64,000 nt of DNA from Microbacterium sp. SLBN-154 (GCF_006715565.1 NZ_VFNL01000001.1:248001-312000), one strand, 5' to 3'. Shown: positions 30,765 to 39,194, counted from the first letter of the stretch. Program-made: numbers and translations. The notes: a model not told the origin generated them from the sequence alone.

Positions 30765-32045
30765 TCATGCCTCCCAGGTGACGGGGACGGACGTGGGGAC
30801 GCGGAACGAGAGGTTCTCGCGGAAGCGGATCGGCTCCGTGCCGGCTAGGCGGAGGCCCGGGACCGCGGCCGCGGTCTCCTCCAGAACGATGCGGTCCTGG
30901 AGCTTGGCGAGCATGTTGCCCAGGCAGTAGTGGATGCCGAACCCGAACGACAGGTGGTTCCGGGCGTCGTCGCGGGTGATGTCGAACTGGTCGGGATGCG
31001 CGAAGACGGCTTCGTCGCGGTTGGCCGATCCCATGAGCAGCAGGATGTCGGCTCCCTTCGGAACGGCTACGCCCCCGATCTCCGCATCGGCCAGCGCACG
31101 ACGCCGCCATGCGACGATCGATCCGCTGTAGCGGAGCACCTCGTCGATCGCCCCCGGGATGGCGGTCGGGTCGGCGACGATGCGCTCCCACGCCTCGCGG
31201 TGCGACAGCAGCACGCGGATCGAGTTCGCGATGAGCGTCGTGGTGGTCTCGTGACCGGCGAAGAGCAGGCTGTAGCACAGCGACGCGATCTCGTGGTCGG
31301 TGATCTCGGCCCCGGCGCCCTGCGCCTCGACGAGGTCGGCGATGAGGTGATCGCCGCCCTTCTCGTGGGCCTCGGCGACGAGACGCTGACACTCCTGCCA
31401 GTACTCGACGAGGTTGTGCGCGTGCGGCACCTGCTCATCGTCGTCGAGGTCACCCCAGGTCATCGCCGCCCGCGAATCGGACCACCTCTTGTACGTCGGC
31501 ACCATCGAGGGGTCGACGCCGAGCAGCGTCAGGATCGTGACGGTCGGGATGTCGTAGGCGACGTCGCGGAGGAAGTCACCGGTGTGATCGGCCGAGGCGA
31601 GCATCGCGCGGAGGGCAGCTCGGGTGTTCTCGCGGATGGTCGGCTCGAGGGCCTTGAAGCGGCGCGGGGTGAAGGCCCGCTGTGCGATGGCGCGGATGCG
31701 GGTGTGATCGGGCGGGATACGCGCCGACAGCCCCGAGTAGGCGGTGAACCCGCCATCCTTCATGATCCTCGTCGCCGCCGGACCGCGCTGACGCACCGGC
31801 GCCTGTGCATTCTCGCTCGAGAAGGTCTCCCAGTCCTCGAACACGGCGCGGACGTCCGCCCATCGCGACACGACCCAGTAGCCGATGCGCTCGTCGTACA
31901 TGACCGGCTCGTCTCGGCGCAGTCGCGCATACGCGTCGAACGGATCATCCATCTCGAAGGGCTGGTACCCGTGGTGATCGACCGGGCAGCCGACCGCCGT
32001 CGATGCGGCGTCGCTCTCGGTCAGTTCGGTCGGCGTCGGACCCAT
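30765..32045 (-). CDS. creJ: Cytochrome P450, CreJ-like
   Basis: A 426-residue bacterial class I P450. The I-helix oxygen-activation motif is FAGHETTTTL, the K-helix ExxR lies in IDEVLRYSG, and the heme-binding loop is LSFGFGIHYCLGNMLAK with the Cys near residue 374. In the cre system CreJ hydroxylates the methyl group of the phosphorylated alkylphenol; the neighbouring phosphotransferase, ferredoxin and reductase genes support that reading. The start is chosen at the ATG after GAAGGAG; an ATG 63 bases upstream has a poorer site. A 17-bp palindrome lies about 100 bases upstream. Confidence 0.92.
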   Translation of the reverse strand: MGPTPTELTESDAASTAVGCPVDHHGYQPFEMDDPFDAYARLRRDEPVMYDERIGYWVVSRWADVRAVFEDWETFSSENAQAPVRQRGPAATRIMKDGGFTAYSGLSARIPPDHTRIRAIAQRAFTPRRFKALEPTIRENTRAALRAMLASADHTGDFLRDVAYDIPTVTILTLLGVDPSMVPTYKRWSDSRAAMTWGDLDDDEQVPHAHNLVEYWQECQRLVAEAHEKGGDHLIADLVEAQGAGAEITDHEIASLCYSLLFAGHETTTTLIANSIRVLLSHREAWERIVADPTAIPGAIDEVLRYSGSIVAWRRRALADAEIGGVAVPKGADILLLMGSANRDEAVFAHPDQFDITRDDARNHLSFGFGIHYCLGNMLAKLQDRIVLEETAAAVPGLRLAGTEPIRFRENLSFRVPTSVPVTWEA

Positions 32046-32141
32046 GCCCACTCCTTCGTCAGCGGGTGCCGTGACGGCTTCGTCATCAGGCACCGGAACT
32101 GGGATCATTCAAACCCCGGATGCCGCGGACCTGCGCCAGAA

Positions 32142-32158
32142 CTTCCACTGGACGGAAG
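32142..32158. promoter_or_regulatory. Candidate IclR operator upstream of the P450 operon
   Basis: CTTCCACTGGACGGAAG is an inverted repeat (CTTCC/GGAAG). The same 17-base word recurs with three changes, in opposite orientation, upstream of the IclR gene (33002-33018). It lies between the IclR stop and the P450 start. Inference: operator for the island's IclR regulator. Confidence 0.65.
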
Positions 32159-32172
32159 TGACTTCCCAGTCC

Positions 32173-32964
32173 TCAGCCCGGCGGGCCGCTGGCCCTCACC
32201 CGCGCCGAGGGCCGGAGAGTGCGGAGCGGGAAGGGGCCGACGCTGGCCTCGATGCGGCGGGAGATTCCTCGCATCGCCGGCAGGTGACGTTCGAGCGCCC
32301 CGGCATCCTCCGCCGGCGCCACCAGCCCCAGGGCGGCGCCGATGCCGCCCTCCCGCTGGAAGATCGGCACGGCGATCGATGACGCTCCCAGACGTGCCTC
32401 ATTCAAAGCGAGTGCGAAACCGCGCTCGCGGATCCTCGTCAGCTCCGCCCGCAGCGCGTCGGGGTCGACGTGCGTCTGACTGGTGCGGCTCTCCAGAGGT
32501 TGAGCGAGCACGGCGTCGCGCACCCACGATTCCTCGAAGGCCAGGAGCACCTTGCCCACCGCCGTCGCGTGCAGCGGGAGGCGGCCACCCACCCGGGATG
32601 CCTGCGGCACCCGCCGCGTGCCGTAAACGCGATCGATGTACAGCGCGTCGGTGTCTTCGCGGATGGCGATGTGAACGGTCTCCTGGGTCAGGCTGTAGAG
32701 GTCCTGCAGGAGCGGCCGCGCGATGTCGCGGACTTGGCGGCCGGCGTGCTGCCCGAGCTCCCACAGCCGGATCCCGATCTGGTAGCGGCCCTGATCATCC
32801 CGCTGCAACGCCTCCCACGCCTCGAGCTCGGCGAGGAGGCGATGGGTCGTGCTGAGCGGGAGCCCCGTCTCGGCGCTGATCTCGCTGAGGCTCCGGGGCG
32901 CGAGGCTCTTCTCGAAGACCGCGAGGATCGACAGCACCCGGCCCGTCACCGTCTGCCCCGGCAT
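32173..32964 (-). CDS. IclR-family transcriptional regulator of the island
   Basis: A 263-residue IclR regulator. The N-terminal winged helix (RVLSILAVFEKSLAPRSLSE, ISAETGLPLSTTHRLLAELE) is followed by a C-terminal effector domain (TVHIAIREDTDALYIDRVYG, PLHATAVGKVLLAF, ARLGASSIAVPIFQREGGI). IclR proteins commonly control aromatic catabolism. The start is placed at the ATG with GGGAAGAG upstream; longer readings are low complexity. It is upstream of the P450 operon on the same strand and divergent from the second HD gene, with one operator copy before each start region. Confidence 0.93.
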   Translation of the reverse strand: MPGQTVTGRVLSILAVFEKSLAPRSLSEISAETGLPLSTTHRLLAELEAWEALQRDDQGRYQIGIRLWELGQHAGRQVRDIARPLLQDLYSLTQETVHIAIREDTDALYIDRVYGTRRVPQASRVGGRLPLHATAVGKVLLAFEESWVRDAVLAQPLESRTSQTHVDPDALRAELTRIRERGFALALNEARLGASSIAVPIFQREGGIGAALGLVAPAEDAGALERHLPAMRGISRRIEASVGPFPLRTLRPSARVRASGPPG

Positions 32965-33001
32965 CGAGACTCTTCCCGCCACGGCCGCCTCCTCGCATCC
33001 G

Positions 33002-33018
33002 TTTCCGGTCAGTGGAAG
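33002..33018. promoter_or_regulatory. Candidate IclR operator in the IclR/HD divergent promoter
   Basis: TTTCCGGTCAGTGGAAG is the inverted-orientation copy of the word at 32142-32158 (14 of 17 bases identical, including CAGTGGAAG). It lies 37 bases upstream of the IclR start and 41 bases upstream of the divergent HD gene, suitable for control of both. Confidence 0.65.
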
Positions 33019-33058
33019 CTTAGTTCCCCGCGGCGCCTCTCGGTGAGACCCTCGGCGC

Positions 33059-33733
33059 ATGCCAGGTTCGAGCACGCGCTACGGCCGAGACGTCCGTCGC
33101 CACCTCCCCGACGCGCACGAGGTGCCGGGGCTTGTGACCCTCCCTCCGGAGGACGACGAGGTGTGGATGCGCGCCGCGCCCCACCTGCGCGTTCGCAACA
33201 ACGACTCGCACTCGCTGTACGCGTACGCGATCGCCCGGGCGCTGCTGCGACGCCTTCCGGAGGCCGACCCCGCGATCGTCCGCCCCGCGATCCTGCTCCA
33301 CGACACCGGGTGGTCGACCGTCCCCGACGACGAGATCCTCGAGGCGATCGCGCCCGGCGGCGGTCGCCCAGATCTCGTGCGGCACCACGAGATCGAGGGT
33401 GCGCGCATCGCGCGGGAGGCACTGACCGGGCTCGGTCGCCCCGAGACCGTCGTCGGACGCGTGACCGACATCATCGACGGCCACGATTCCCGGCTGGAGG
33501 CGCTCTCGGTCGAGGACGCGATCGTCAAGGACGCCGACAAGATCTGGCGGGTGACCCCGCACGGACTGACCGTCGTCTGCGGCTGGTTCGGCCTCGACCG
33601 CGACGAGGCTCTGCGACTCTGCGCGAGCCGCGTCGAGTCGAGCCTTCACACCGATGCCGGCCGGGCGATGGCCGGCGCGCTGATCGCCGTGGCGTCGATG
33701 GACCTCGCGCCCCAGCGCAAGGGCTTGGCGTAG
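33059..33733 (+). CDS. Second HD-domain hydrolase (paralogue of the CreD-like protein)
   Basis: A 224-residue HD-fold hydrolase. LRVRNNDSHSLYAYAIARALL, PAILLHDTGWSTVPDDEIL with the HD pair, RHHEIEGARIAREAL, IIDGHDSRLEAL and KDADKIWRVTP align motif for motif with the CreD-like protein at the other edge of the island. It probably acts on another phosphorylated aromatic or as a back-up dephosphorylating enzyme. Its stop lies only four bases from the hpt stop, marking the island's outer border. Confidence 0.85.
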   Translation: MPGSSTRYGRDVRRHLPDAHEVPGLVTLPPEDDEVWMRAAPHLRVRNNDSHSLYAYAIARALLRRLPEADPAIVRPAILLHDTGWSTVPDDEILEAIAPGGGRPDLVRHHEIEGARIAREALTGLGRPETVVGRVTDIIDGHDSRLEALSVEDAIVKDADKIWRVTPHGLTVVCGWFGLDRDEALRLCASRVESSLHTDAGRAMAGALIAVASMDLAPQRKGLA

Positions 33734-33737
33734 CGCG

Positions 33738-34289
33738 TCAGGCGTACACGTGCGGTGCGAGCACCGCGACATCGCGCAGGTTGCGATACTTCTCCGCGAA
33801 GTCGAGACCGTATCCGATGACGAAGTCATTCGGGATGTCGAATCCGACGTACTTGCAGTCCACGTGCACCTTCGCGGCGTCCGGCTTGCGGAAGAGCGCG
33901 AAGACCTCCACGGAGGCGACCCCGCGGGACGCGAAGTTGTCCAGCAGCCAGCGGAGCGTCAGGCCGGAATCGATGATGTCCTCGACGATCAGCACGTGCT
34001 TGTCGTGCAGGTCGGTGTCGAGGTCCTTCCGGATCTGCACCACGCCGCTGGAGCGGGTTCCGGCGCCGTAGGACGACACCGCCATCCAGTCCATCGGATA
34101 CGACACCGGCAGAGCGCGGGAGAAGTCCGCCATCACCATGATCGCGCCCTTGAGCACCCCGACGAGGACCACGTCTTTGCCCGCGTAATCCACGGCGACC
34201 TGCGCCGCGATCTCATCGAGCTTGATGCGGATCTCCTCCTCGGTGACGAGAACCCGGGTGATGTCGCCTTCGATGTCAGCCGCGCGCAT
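33738..34289 (-). CDS. hpt: Hypoxanthine (guanine) phosphoribosyltransferase
   Basis: Purine salvage enzyme making IMP and GMP from bases and PRPP. 183 residues: VVLVGVLKGAIMVMADFSRAL, SSYGAGTRSSG, the PRPP-binding HVLIVEDIIDSGLTL, and VGFDIPNDFVIGYGLDFAE. GGAGGG precedes the ATG. It follows tilS on the same strand; elsewhere in actinobacteria ftsH is commonly the next conserved gene. Confidence 0.97.
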   Translation of the reverse strand: MRAADIEGDITRVLVTEEEIRIKLDEIAAQVAVDYAGKDVVLVGVLKGAIMVMADFSRALPVSYPMDWMAVSSYGAGTRSSGVVQIRKDLDTDLHDKHVLIVEDIIDSGLTLRWLLDNFASRGVASVEVFALFRKPDAAKVHVDCKYVGFDIPNDFVIGYGLDFAEKYRNLRDVAVLAPHVYA

Positions 34290-34345
34290 GCCCTCCAGCT
34301 TACGTCGCCGTGTGTGAACGCCCGAGCGGCGGGAGGACTGATCGG

Positions 34346-35338
34346 TCAGCGTGCGGTGAAGACCACGCGACCACCGACGCGCGCGGCGCGGCACGCGGGG
34401 AGGTCGATGGGTCCCTGCCCCGACCAGTCGGTGACCAGGCGCGCGACCTCGAGTGTCTGCACGCGGGTGAGGCTCGCACCGAACTCGGCGGCCACGACGT
34501 GGCGGATGATGCGGTGCCGGAGCGCCGGTGGGTTGGCGGCGAGGGCCGCGACCGACACCGCGATGCCGGCCTCGGCGTGCTCGACGATGTCTTCGATCGT
34601 CTCGTCGATCATCTCGTCGAAGGCCTCCGCGTCCTCGCGCAGCTGTTCGGCGGTGCGCGCGAGCGCCTCGGCGATACCCGGGCCGAGCTCGGCCTCGAGC
34701 ACTGGCAGCACCCGCTCCCGCACCCGCACGCGCGCGAAGCGCGGATCGGCGTTGTGCGGGTCGTCCCACGGCACCAACCGGAGCGCCGCGCACGCCGCCC
34801 GGGTGGTCTCGCGCCGCAGAGCCAGGAGGGGCCGCAGCAGCGGCACGCCCTCGAGATCGGATGCCGCGGCCATGCCCTGCAGGCTCGCCGCGCCCGAGCC
34901 GCGGGCGAGCCCGAGCAGCACCGTCTCGGCCTGGTCGTCGAGGGTGTGGCCGATGAGGATCGCCGTGGCGGCCTCCTCGCGAGCGGCCGCCCGGAGCGCC
35001 GCGTAGCGCGCATCGCGCGCCGCGGCCTCCGGCCCGCCGGTGGCCCCCACCTCCACCCGCACCACCCGGGCCGTGGCACCCGAGGCCTCTGCGGCGCGTC
35101 GGGCCGCATCCGCGGCATCCTCCGACCTGTGCTGGAGACCGTGGTCGACCGTGATCGCGACCACCCTGATCCCGCGCCGTGCGGCCTCGAAGACCGTCGC
35201 AGCGGTGAGGGCGAGCGAGTCGGCGCCGCCGGAGAGACCGATGATCACAGAATGACCGTCGGTCACCACCTCGAGGCTTTTGCGTACGGCGAGCCGCACC
35301 GCGGCCACCGCCGGGTCGAGCGAGGGTCGCAGCGTCAC
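34346..35338 (-). CDS. tilS: tRNA(Ile)-lysidine synthase
   Basis: Adds lysine to C34 of tRNA-Ile(CAU) with ATP, changing decoding to AUA. 330 residues: PP-loop motif VIIGLSGGADSLALTA near residue 35, VVAITVDHGLQHRS, and ILIGHTLDDQAETVLLGLARGSG. The C-terminal part carries the helical substrate-binding region and is shorter than the E. coli enzyme, as usual in actinobacteria. GTG start. Confidence 0.97.
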   Translation of the reverse strand: MTLRPSLDPAVAAVRLAVRKSLEVVTDGHSVIIGLSGGADSLALTAATVFEAARRGIRVVAITVDHGLQHRSEDAADAARRAAEASGATARVVRVEVGATGGPEAAARDARYAALRAAAREEAATAILIGHTLDDQAETVLLGLARGSGAASLQGMAAASDLEGVPLLRPLLALRRETTRAACAALRLVPWDDPHNADPRFARVRVRERVLPVLEAELGPGIAEALARTAEQLREDAEAFDEMIDETIEDIVEHAEAGIAVSVAALAANPPALRHRIIRHVVAAEFGASLTRVQTLEVARLVTDWSGQGPIDLPACRAARVGGRVVFTAR

Positions 35339-35407
35339 GCCTCCACGCTACCCATCGACGGCGTGGCGACCGTCGACAGCGCGCACGCGGGGCTCTACGT
35401 TGTGGCC

Positions 35408-35602
35408 ATGGAATCCGAATCCGAGATGGGTCGCACCCGTTACCGGCTGTACATGATCATCGGCTTCGTCGTCTCGCTGCTCTTCGCCATCGTCGGCGTC
35501 GCCGCGCTCCTCACCAACGGCGGACCGGTGCTCGGGTGGGTCATGATCATCGCCGGCCTCGCCATCGCCGTCGTCTCGATCGTGCAGCTGCGACGATCCT
35601 GA
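35408..35602 (+). CDS. Small two-helix membrane protein
   Basis: A 64-residue protein with two hydrophobic spans, YMIIGFVVSLLFAIVGVAAL and VLGWVMIIAGLAIAVVSIV, and a short charged N-terminus. No family recognised. It lies divergent from tilS and upstream of ppa. A second ATG 18 bases downstream could be the start. Function unknown. Confidence 0.7.
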   Translation: MESESEMGRTRYRLYMIIGFVVSLLFAIVGVAALLTNGGPVLGWVMIIAGLAIAVVSIVQLRRS

Positions 35603-35664
35603 GCGCAGAGGGTGCCGCGACTAGGCTGGTCGCCGGCCACCCACCGTTCTGAAGGAGCACAGGC

Positions 35665-36201
35665 ATGGGCGCATACGACGCCGTCATCGAGATCCCGCGC
35701 AACAGCAAGATCAAGTACGAGGTCGACCACGGCACCGGACGGGTCTTCCTCGACCGCATCCTCTTCACCCCGATGGGGTACCCGACCAACTACGGGTTCT
35801 TCGAGAACACCCTCGGCGAAGACGGCGACCCGCTCGACGTGCTGGTGCTGCTCGACCAGGACCTCATGCCCGGCATCCTCGCGAAGGTCCGCCCCGTCGG
35901 CGTGCTGAAGATGGTCGATGAGGCCGGCGGCGACGACAAGGTCGTCGCGGTGCTCGCGAAAGACCCGCGCTGGGCGCACATCCAGGACGTCGACGACATC
36001 CCCGAGTACACCAAGAACGAGATCGGGCACTTCTTCGAGCACTACAAGGACCTCGAGCCGAACAAGTGGGTCACGGTCGACCAGTGGGCGAATGCCGCCG
36101 AGGCCGAGCGCCTGGTGAGTGAGGCCTTCGTGCGCTTCGAAGAGCACGAGGGCGAGACCCGCACCCAGGGTGAGGGCGAGTCGCCGAACACGCTGGACTG
36201 A
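35665..36201 (+). CDS. ppa: Inorganic diphosphatase
   Basis: Soluble family I pyrophosphatase, cleaving PPi to drive biosynthetic reactions. 178 residues: EIPRNSKIKYEVDHGTGRV, YPTNYGFFENTLGEDGDPLD with the metal-binding DxDPxD-type cluster, and EIGHFFEHYKDLEPNKWV. A short extra acidic tail follows the core. AAGGAG is well placed before the ATG. Confidence 0.98.
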   Translation: MGAYDAVIEIPRNSKIKYEVDHGTGRVFLDRILFTPMGYPTNYGFFENTLGEDGDPLDVLVLLDQDLMPGILAKVRPVGVLKMVDEAGGDDKVVAVLAKDPRWAHIQDVDDIPEYTKNEIGHFFEHYKDLEPNKWVTVDQWANAAEAERLVSEAFVRFEEHEGETRTQGEGESPNTLD

Positions 36202-36215
36202 GGACGGGGGCGACG

Positions 36216-37547
36216 GTGGCGCGGAACGGGTTCGGGCCACGCGCCGCCGCGCTCTCCGAAGCCATCGCCTCGCGGTTGTGGCCGATCCCCCTCGCCGCGA
36301 CCGTTCTCGCCGTCCTCCTCGGCGTCGTCCTGCCCGAGATCGATCGTGCGATCGACCAGGACCTGCCGGCCACCTTCACCGCGCTGCTGTTCGGGGGCGG
36401 GGTCGATGCGGCACGCGCCGTGCTCTCGGCGATCGCCGGGTCGGTCATCACCGTCACGTCACTGACGTTCTCGCTGACCGTCGTCGCCCTGCAGCTCGCG
36501 AGCAGTCAGGGGTCGCCGCGCCTCCTGCGCATGTTCGCCGCCGACCGGATGGTGCATGCGACCCTCGCCATCTTCATCGGCACCTTCGCCTACTCGTTGA
36601 CGGTACTGCGCACGGTGGAGGATGCCACGGGAGATGCGGGGGCCTTCGTCCCTCGGATCGCGGTCACCGTGGCATCCGTCCTCACGCTCACCAGCGTGGT
36701 GATGCTGACCTTCTTCCTCGGGCATCTGGCGCGGCAGCTCCGGCTCGAGACGATGATGCGCGACGCCCATCGGGAAGCGTCGCGCACGATCGGGATGGTG
36801 TGGGATGCGGCGCCGGGGCGCCCGGCTGCCGTCGCCCCCCGCTCGCCGCAGGAGGCACGGGAGGTTCGCTCGGAGTCCTCCGGGTTCCTCACCGAGGTCG
36901 ACCGATCCAGGCTGGTGGAGATCGCCCGCGAGCACGACGTCGTCGTCGAGGAGATCTCGCCCACGGGCACGAATGTGGTCACCGGATCGCCGTTGCTCCG
37001 GTGGTGGCCGCGCTCGGGCGAACCGACGCGTGCCGACGCCGGCCTCGACTCTCGTCTTCGCGATCAGTTCAGCCTGTCGTACGAGCCCACTCCCTCGCAG
37101 GATGTGAGCTTCGGTCTCCGTCAGATCACCGACGTCGCGATGAAGGCCCTGTCCCCCGGAGTCAACGACCCGACGACGGCTGAGTACGCGGTGGGGCATC
37201 TGGCCGACCTGCTCGCCGACATCGCCGCCCGTGGTCCTTTGCCGGCATCCTTCACGGATGACGAAGGCACCGCGCGTCTCGTCCCCGCACAGCCTTCGTT
37301 CGAATCGCTCGTCGCGTTGAGCCTCGGTCGCGTCCGACACTATGGAGCCGGAGACCCGCTCGTCAGCGGCCGTCTGCTGCGCGCCTATGGCGAGGTCGGC
37401 CGTCGAACCGTGGATCAGGGCCAGCGGGAGGTCTTGCGATCAGAGCTCGCGCGCACGCTGCGCGCGATCGACACGCACGCCGCCGACGACACCGACATCC
37501 GGGCTGCCCGGCACGTCGCAGACGAGGTGCGGACGACCCTGGGCTGA
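36216..37547 (+). CDS. DUF2254 membrane protein
   Basis: A 443-residue protein. Four membrane helices occupy the N-terminal 170 residues (WPIPLAATVLAVLLGVVL, VITVTSLTFSLTVVALQLAS, HATLAIFIGTFAYSLTVL, VASVLTLTSVVMLTFFLG), followed by a soluble domain with the conserved DVSFGLRQITDVAMKALSPG, VNDPTTAEYAVGHL pattern of DUF2254. The function is not known. It starts with GTG 14 bases after ppa and may be co-transcribed. Confidence 0.9.
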   Translation: MARNGFGPRAAALSEAIASRLWPIPLAATVLAVLLGVVLPEIDRAIDQDLPATFTALLFGGGVDAARAVLSAIAGSVITVTSLTFSLTVVALQLASSQGSPRLLRMFAADRMVHATLAIFIGTFAYSLTVLRTVEDATGDAGAFVPRIAVTVASVLTLTSVVMLTFFLGHLARQLRLETMMRDAHREASRTIGMVWDAAPGRPAAVAPRSPQEAREVRSESSGFLTEVDRSRLVEIAREHDVVVEEISPTGTNVVTGSPLLRWWPRSGEPTRADAGLDSRLRDQFSLSYEPTPSQDVSFGLRQITDVAMKALSPGVNDPTTAEYAVGHLADLLADIAARGPLPASFTDDEGTARLVPAQPSFESLVALSLGRVRHYGAGDPLVSGRLLRAYGEVGRRTVDQGQREVLRSELARTLRAIDTHAADDTDIRAARHVADEVRTTLG

Positions 37548-37549
37548 CC

Positions 37550-37568
37550 CCCAGGTCAGGCGCCTGGG
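37550..37568. terminator. Short hairpin between convergent genes
   Basis: CCCAGG and CCTGGG pair across a seven-base loop within the 25-base gap between the DUF2254 and M23 stop codons. It could end transcription from both sides, but there is no T-run. Confidence 0.4.
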
Positions 37569-37572
37569 TGTG

Positions 37573-39009
37573 TCAGACGCCGATACCGCGATCTGCCATG
37601 AAATAGATGGGGTTCACCGTGGCACCGTTGACGTAGCACTCGAAGTGGAGGTGGCAGCCGAACGATCGCCCGGTGTTGCCCTCGGCGCCGATGAGCTGGC
37701 CGGCATTGACCCACTGGCCGTAACCGACGTAAATCGAACTCAGATGCGCGTATCCGGTAGCGATGCCACCGCCGTGGTCGATGCGGATGAAGTTGCCGTA
37801 GCCGCCGTTCCAGCCGGAGTACGTGACGCGCCCAGCGGATGCGGCGAAGATGCCCGCGCCACATCCGGCGGCAAGGTCGACACCGTAGTGGAAGGAGCTC
37901 GAGCATCCCTGGGATCCGCATTGGGATGCTCGCGCGCCGTACCCGGAGGACCGCCAGCCGGACGAGGGACGAGCCCAGCCGGTTCCGACGACGCCGCCGC
38001 CGTTTCCTCCGCTGCCGCCTCCGCCTCCGCCTCCGCCTCCACCGCCGCCACCGCCGCCACCGCCACCGCCGCTGTTCTGCTGGGCTTCGCGACGCTTGCG
38101 CTCCTCCTCAGCGAGGCGGGCAGCCTCGGCCGCGCGGGCGCGGGCCTCTTCCTCTTCGCGGCGTCGGCGCTCTTCTTCGGCCTTGCGACGGGCCTCGACG
38201 CCGGCCTGGTAGTCGGCGATCGTCTTGGCGGTCGTGTCGCGGAGGGCCGCCAGCTGGGCCTCGAGCTCGACGCGGTGCGTCTGCTGCGCAGCGAGTGCCG
38301 CCTCAGCGGCGGCGGCCGCCTCCTGCGCGGCCACCATCTTCTGCTCCGCCTCTTTCTGCAGGCGGTCGCGCTCTGCGCGCTGCACGGCAGCCTGGTCGCT
38401 GAGACTCTGCGCTGAGTCGCGAGCGGTGATCGCCTCGGCGTAGGCCCCACGGTTGCGCTCGACGAGCTTGTCCATCGTGCCGAGCTTGGCGAGCAGGTCA
38501 TCGGCCGTGGCGGCGGAGCCGGCGAAGAACAGCTCGAGCGAGGTGTCGTCTCCGCCGTTCCGGTAGAGCTCGGCGGCGACGCGGCCGGCCTTGTTGGCCG
38601 CATCCGTGGCCTTCACGGCCTGCTCGTCCGCCTGTCGCTGCAGTTCGTCAGCGCGGTAGGCGGCCTCGAAGAAGGCCTGCTGCGCCTCGTAGTACTCGTC
38701 GCCGGCCCGGACCGCTTCGGCCTGCTTGGCGGCGACATCCGCGGCGAGACCGGCGATGAGGCCTTCGATGCGGGTGATCTCGGCGGCCTTGGCACCCTCG
38801 TTCTGCTTGGCGCGCTCGACGTCGTCCCATGTCGGGTAGTCGACGGCGAAGGCCGGAGCGAGGGTCGGACCCGCCAACGCGCTCGCCGCAGCGAGGCCGA
38901 CGATTCCGAGACCGAGGAGGCCGCGACGACTGAGGTCGGGCCAGAGCATCGCCTTCTCGCGCGCCGTGGGCGCACAGCCGCAGTCGTCATGCATCGCGTC
39001 GGAGTCCAC
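37573..39009 (-). CDS. Secreted M23 (LytM) peptidoglycan endopeptidase with coiled coil
   Basis: A 478-residue exported cell-wall hydrolase. A twin-arginine-like signal SRRGLLGLGIVGLAAASALA ends near AFA. Two long coiled-coil tracts follow, rich in Ala/Glu/Arg (e.g. AERDRLQKEAEQKMVAAQEA and RKAEEERRRREEEEARARA). A long poly-Gly linker leads to the M23 domain with zinc ligands in FHYGVDLAAG and CHLHFECYV. The layout is like EnvC/RipA-type division hydrolases. The GTG start is chosen for GAAGGAGAGG upstream. It is read away from the tRNA cluster. Confidence 0.92.
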   Translation of the reverse strand: MDSDAMHDDCGCAPTAREKAMLWPDLSRRGLLGLGIVGLAAASALAGPTLAPAFAVDYPTWDDVERAKQNEGAKAAEITRIEGLIAGLAADVAAKQAEAVRAGDEYYEAQQAFFEAAYRADELQRQADEQAVKATDAANKAGRVAAELYRNGGDDTSLELFFAGSAATADDLLAKLGTMDKLVERNRGAYAEAITARDSAQSLSDQAAVQRAERDRLQKEAEQKMVAAQEAAAAAEAALAAQQTHRVELEAQLAALRDTTAKTIADYQAGVEARRKAEEERRRREEEEARARAAEAARLAEEERKRREAQQNSGGGGGGGGGGGGGGGGGGGSGGNGGGVVGTGWARPSSGWRSSGYGARASQCGSQGCSSSFHYGVDLAAGCGAGIFAASAGRVTYSGWNGGYGNFIRIDHGGGIATGYAHLSSIYVGYGQWVNAGQLIGAEGNTGRSFGCHLHFECYVNGATVNPIYFMADRGIGV

Positions 39010-39085
39010 AGGCCCTCTCCTTCGCACACAGGCAGAAGTAGACGTGCATCACATTAGCAACATCAGTCACAATCGCAACGGTGAT

Positions 39086-39114
39086 CACCGGAATCGTGCT
39101 CCTCGATTCCGGTG
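39086..39114 (-). other. Perfect 11-bp hairpin in the leader of the M23 gene
   Basis: CACCGGAATCG and CGATTCCGGTG form a perfect stem around a seven-base loop, 77 bases upstream of the peptidase start, in a 252-base gap also holding the tRNA-Glu promoter. It could be a 5' leader element or an upstream stop signal. I could not match the whole leader to a known riboswitch. Confidence 0.6.
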
Positions 39115-39194
39115 CGACCGTCCGCCCAGTGTCGTCGCGAACCCCGCTTCTCACCTGCGCGACGCGCGGGGCGACACCGCATCGGAGAGCTCGA

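Noticed and set aside
23236..32045. Thiocarbamate (thc) or terpineol (terp) P450 cluster
   Set aside because: The P450, ferredoxin, reductase and ALDH would fit, but the paired PEP-synthase-like proteins and HD phosphohydrolase are explained only by a phosphorylated-intermediate (cre) pathway.
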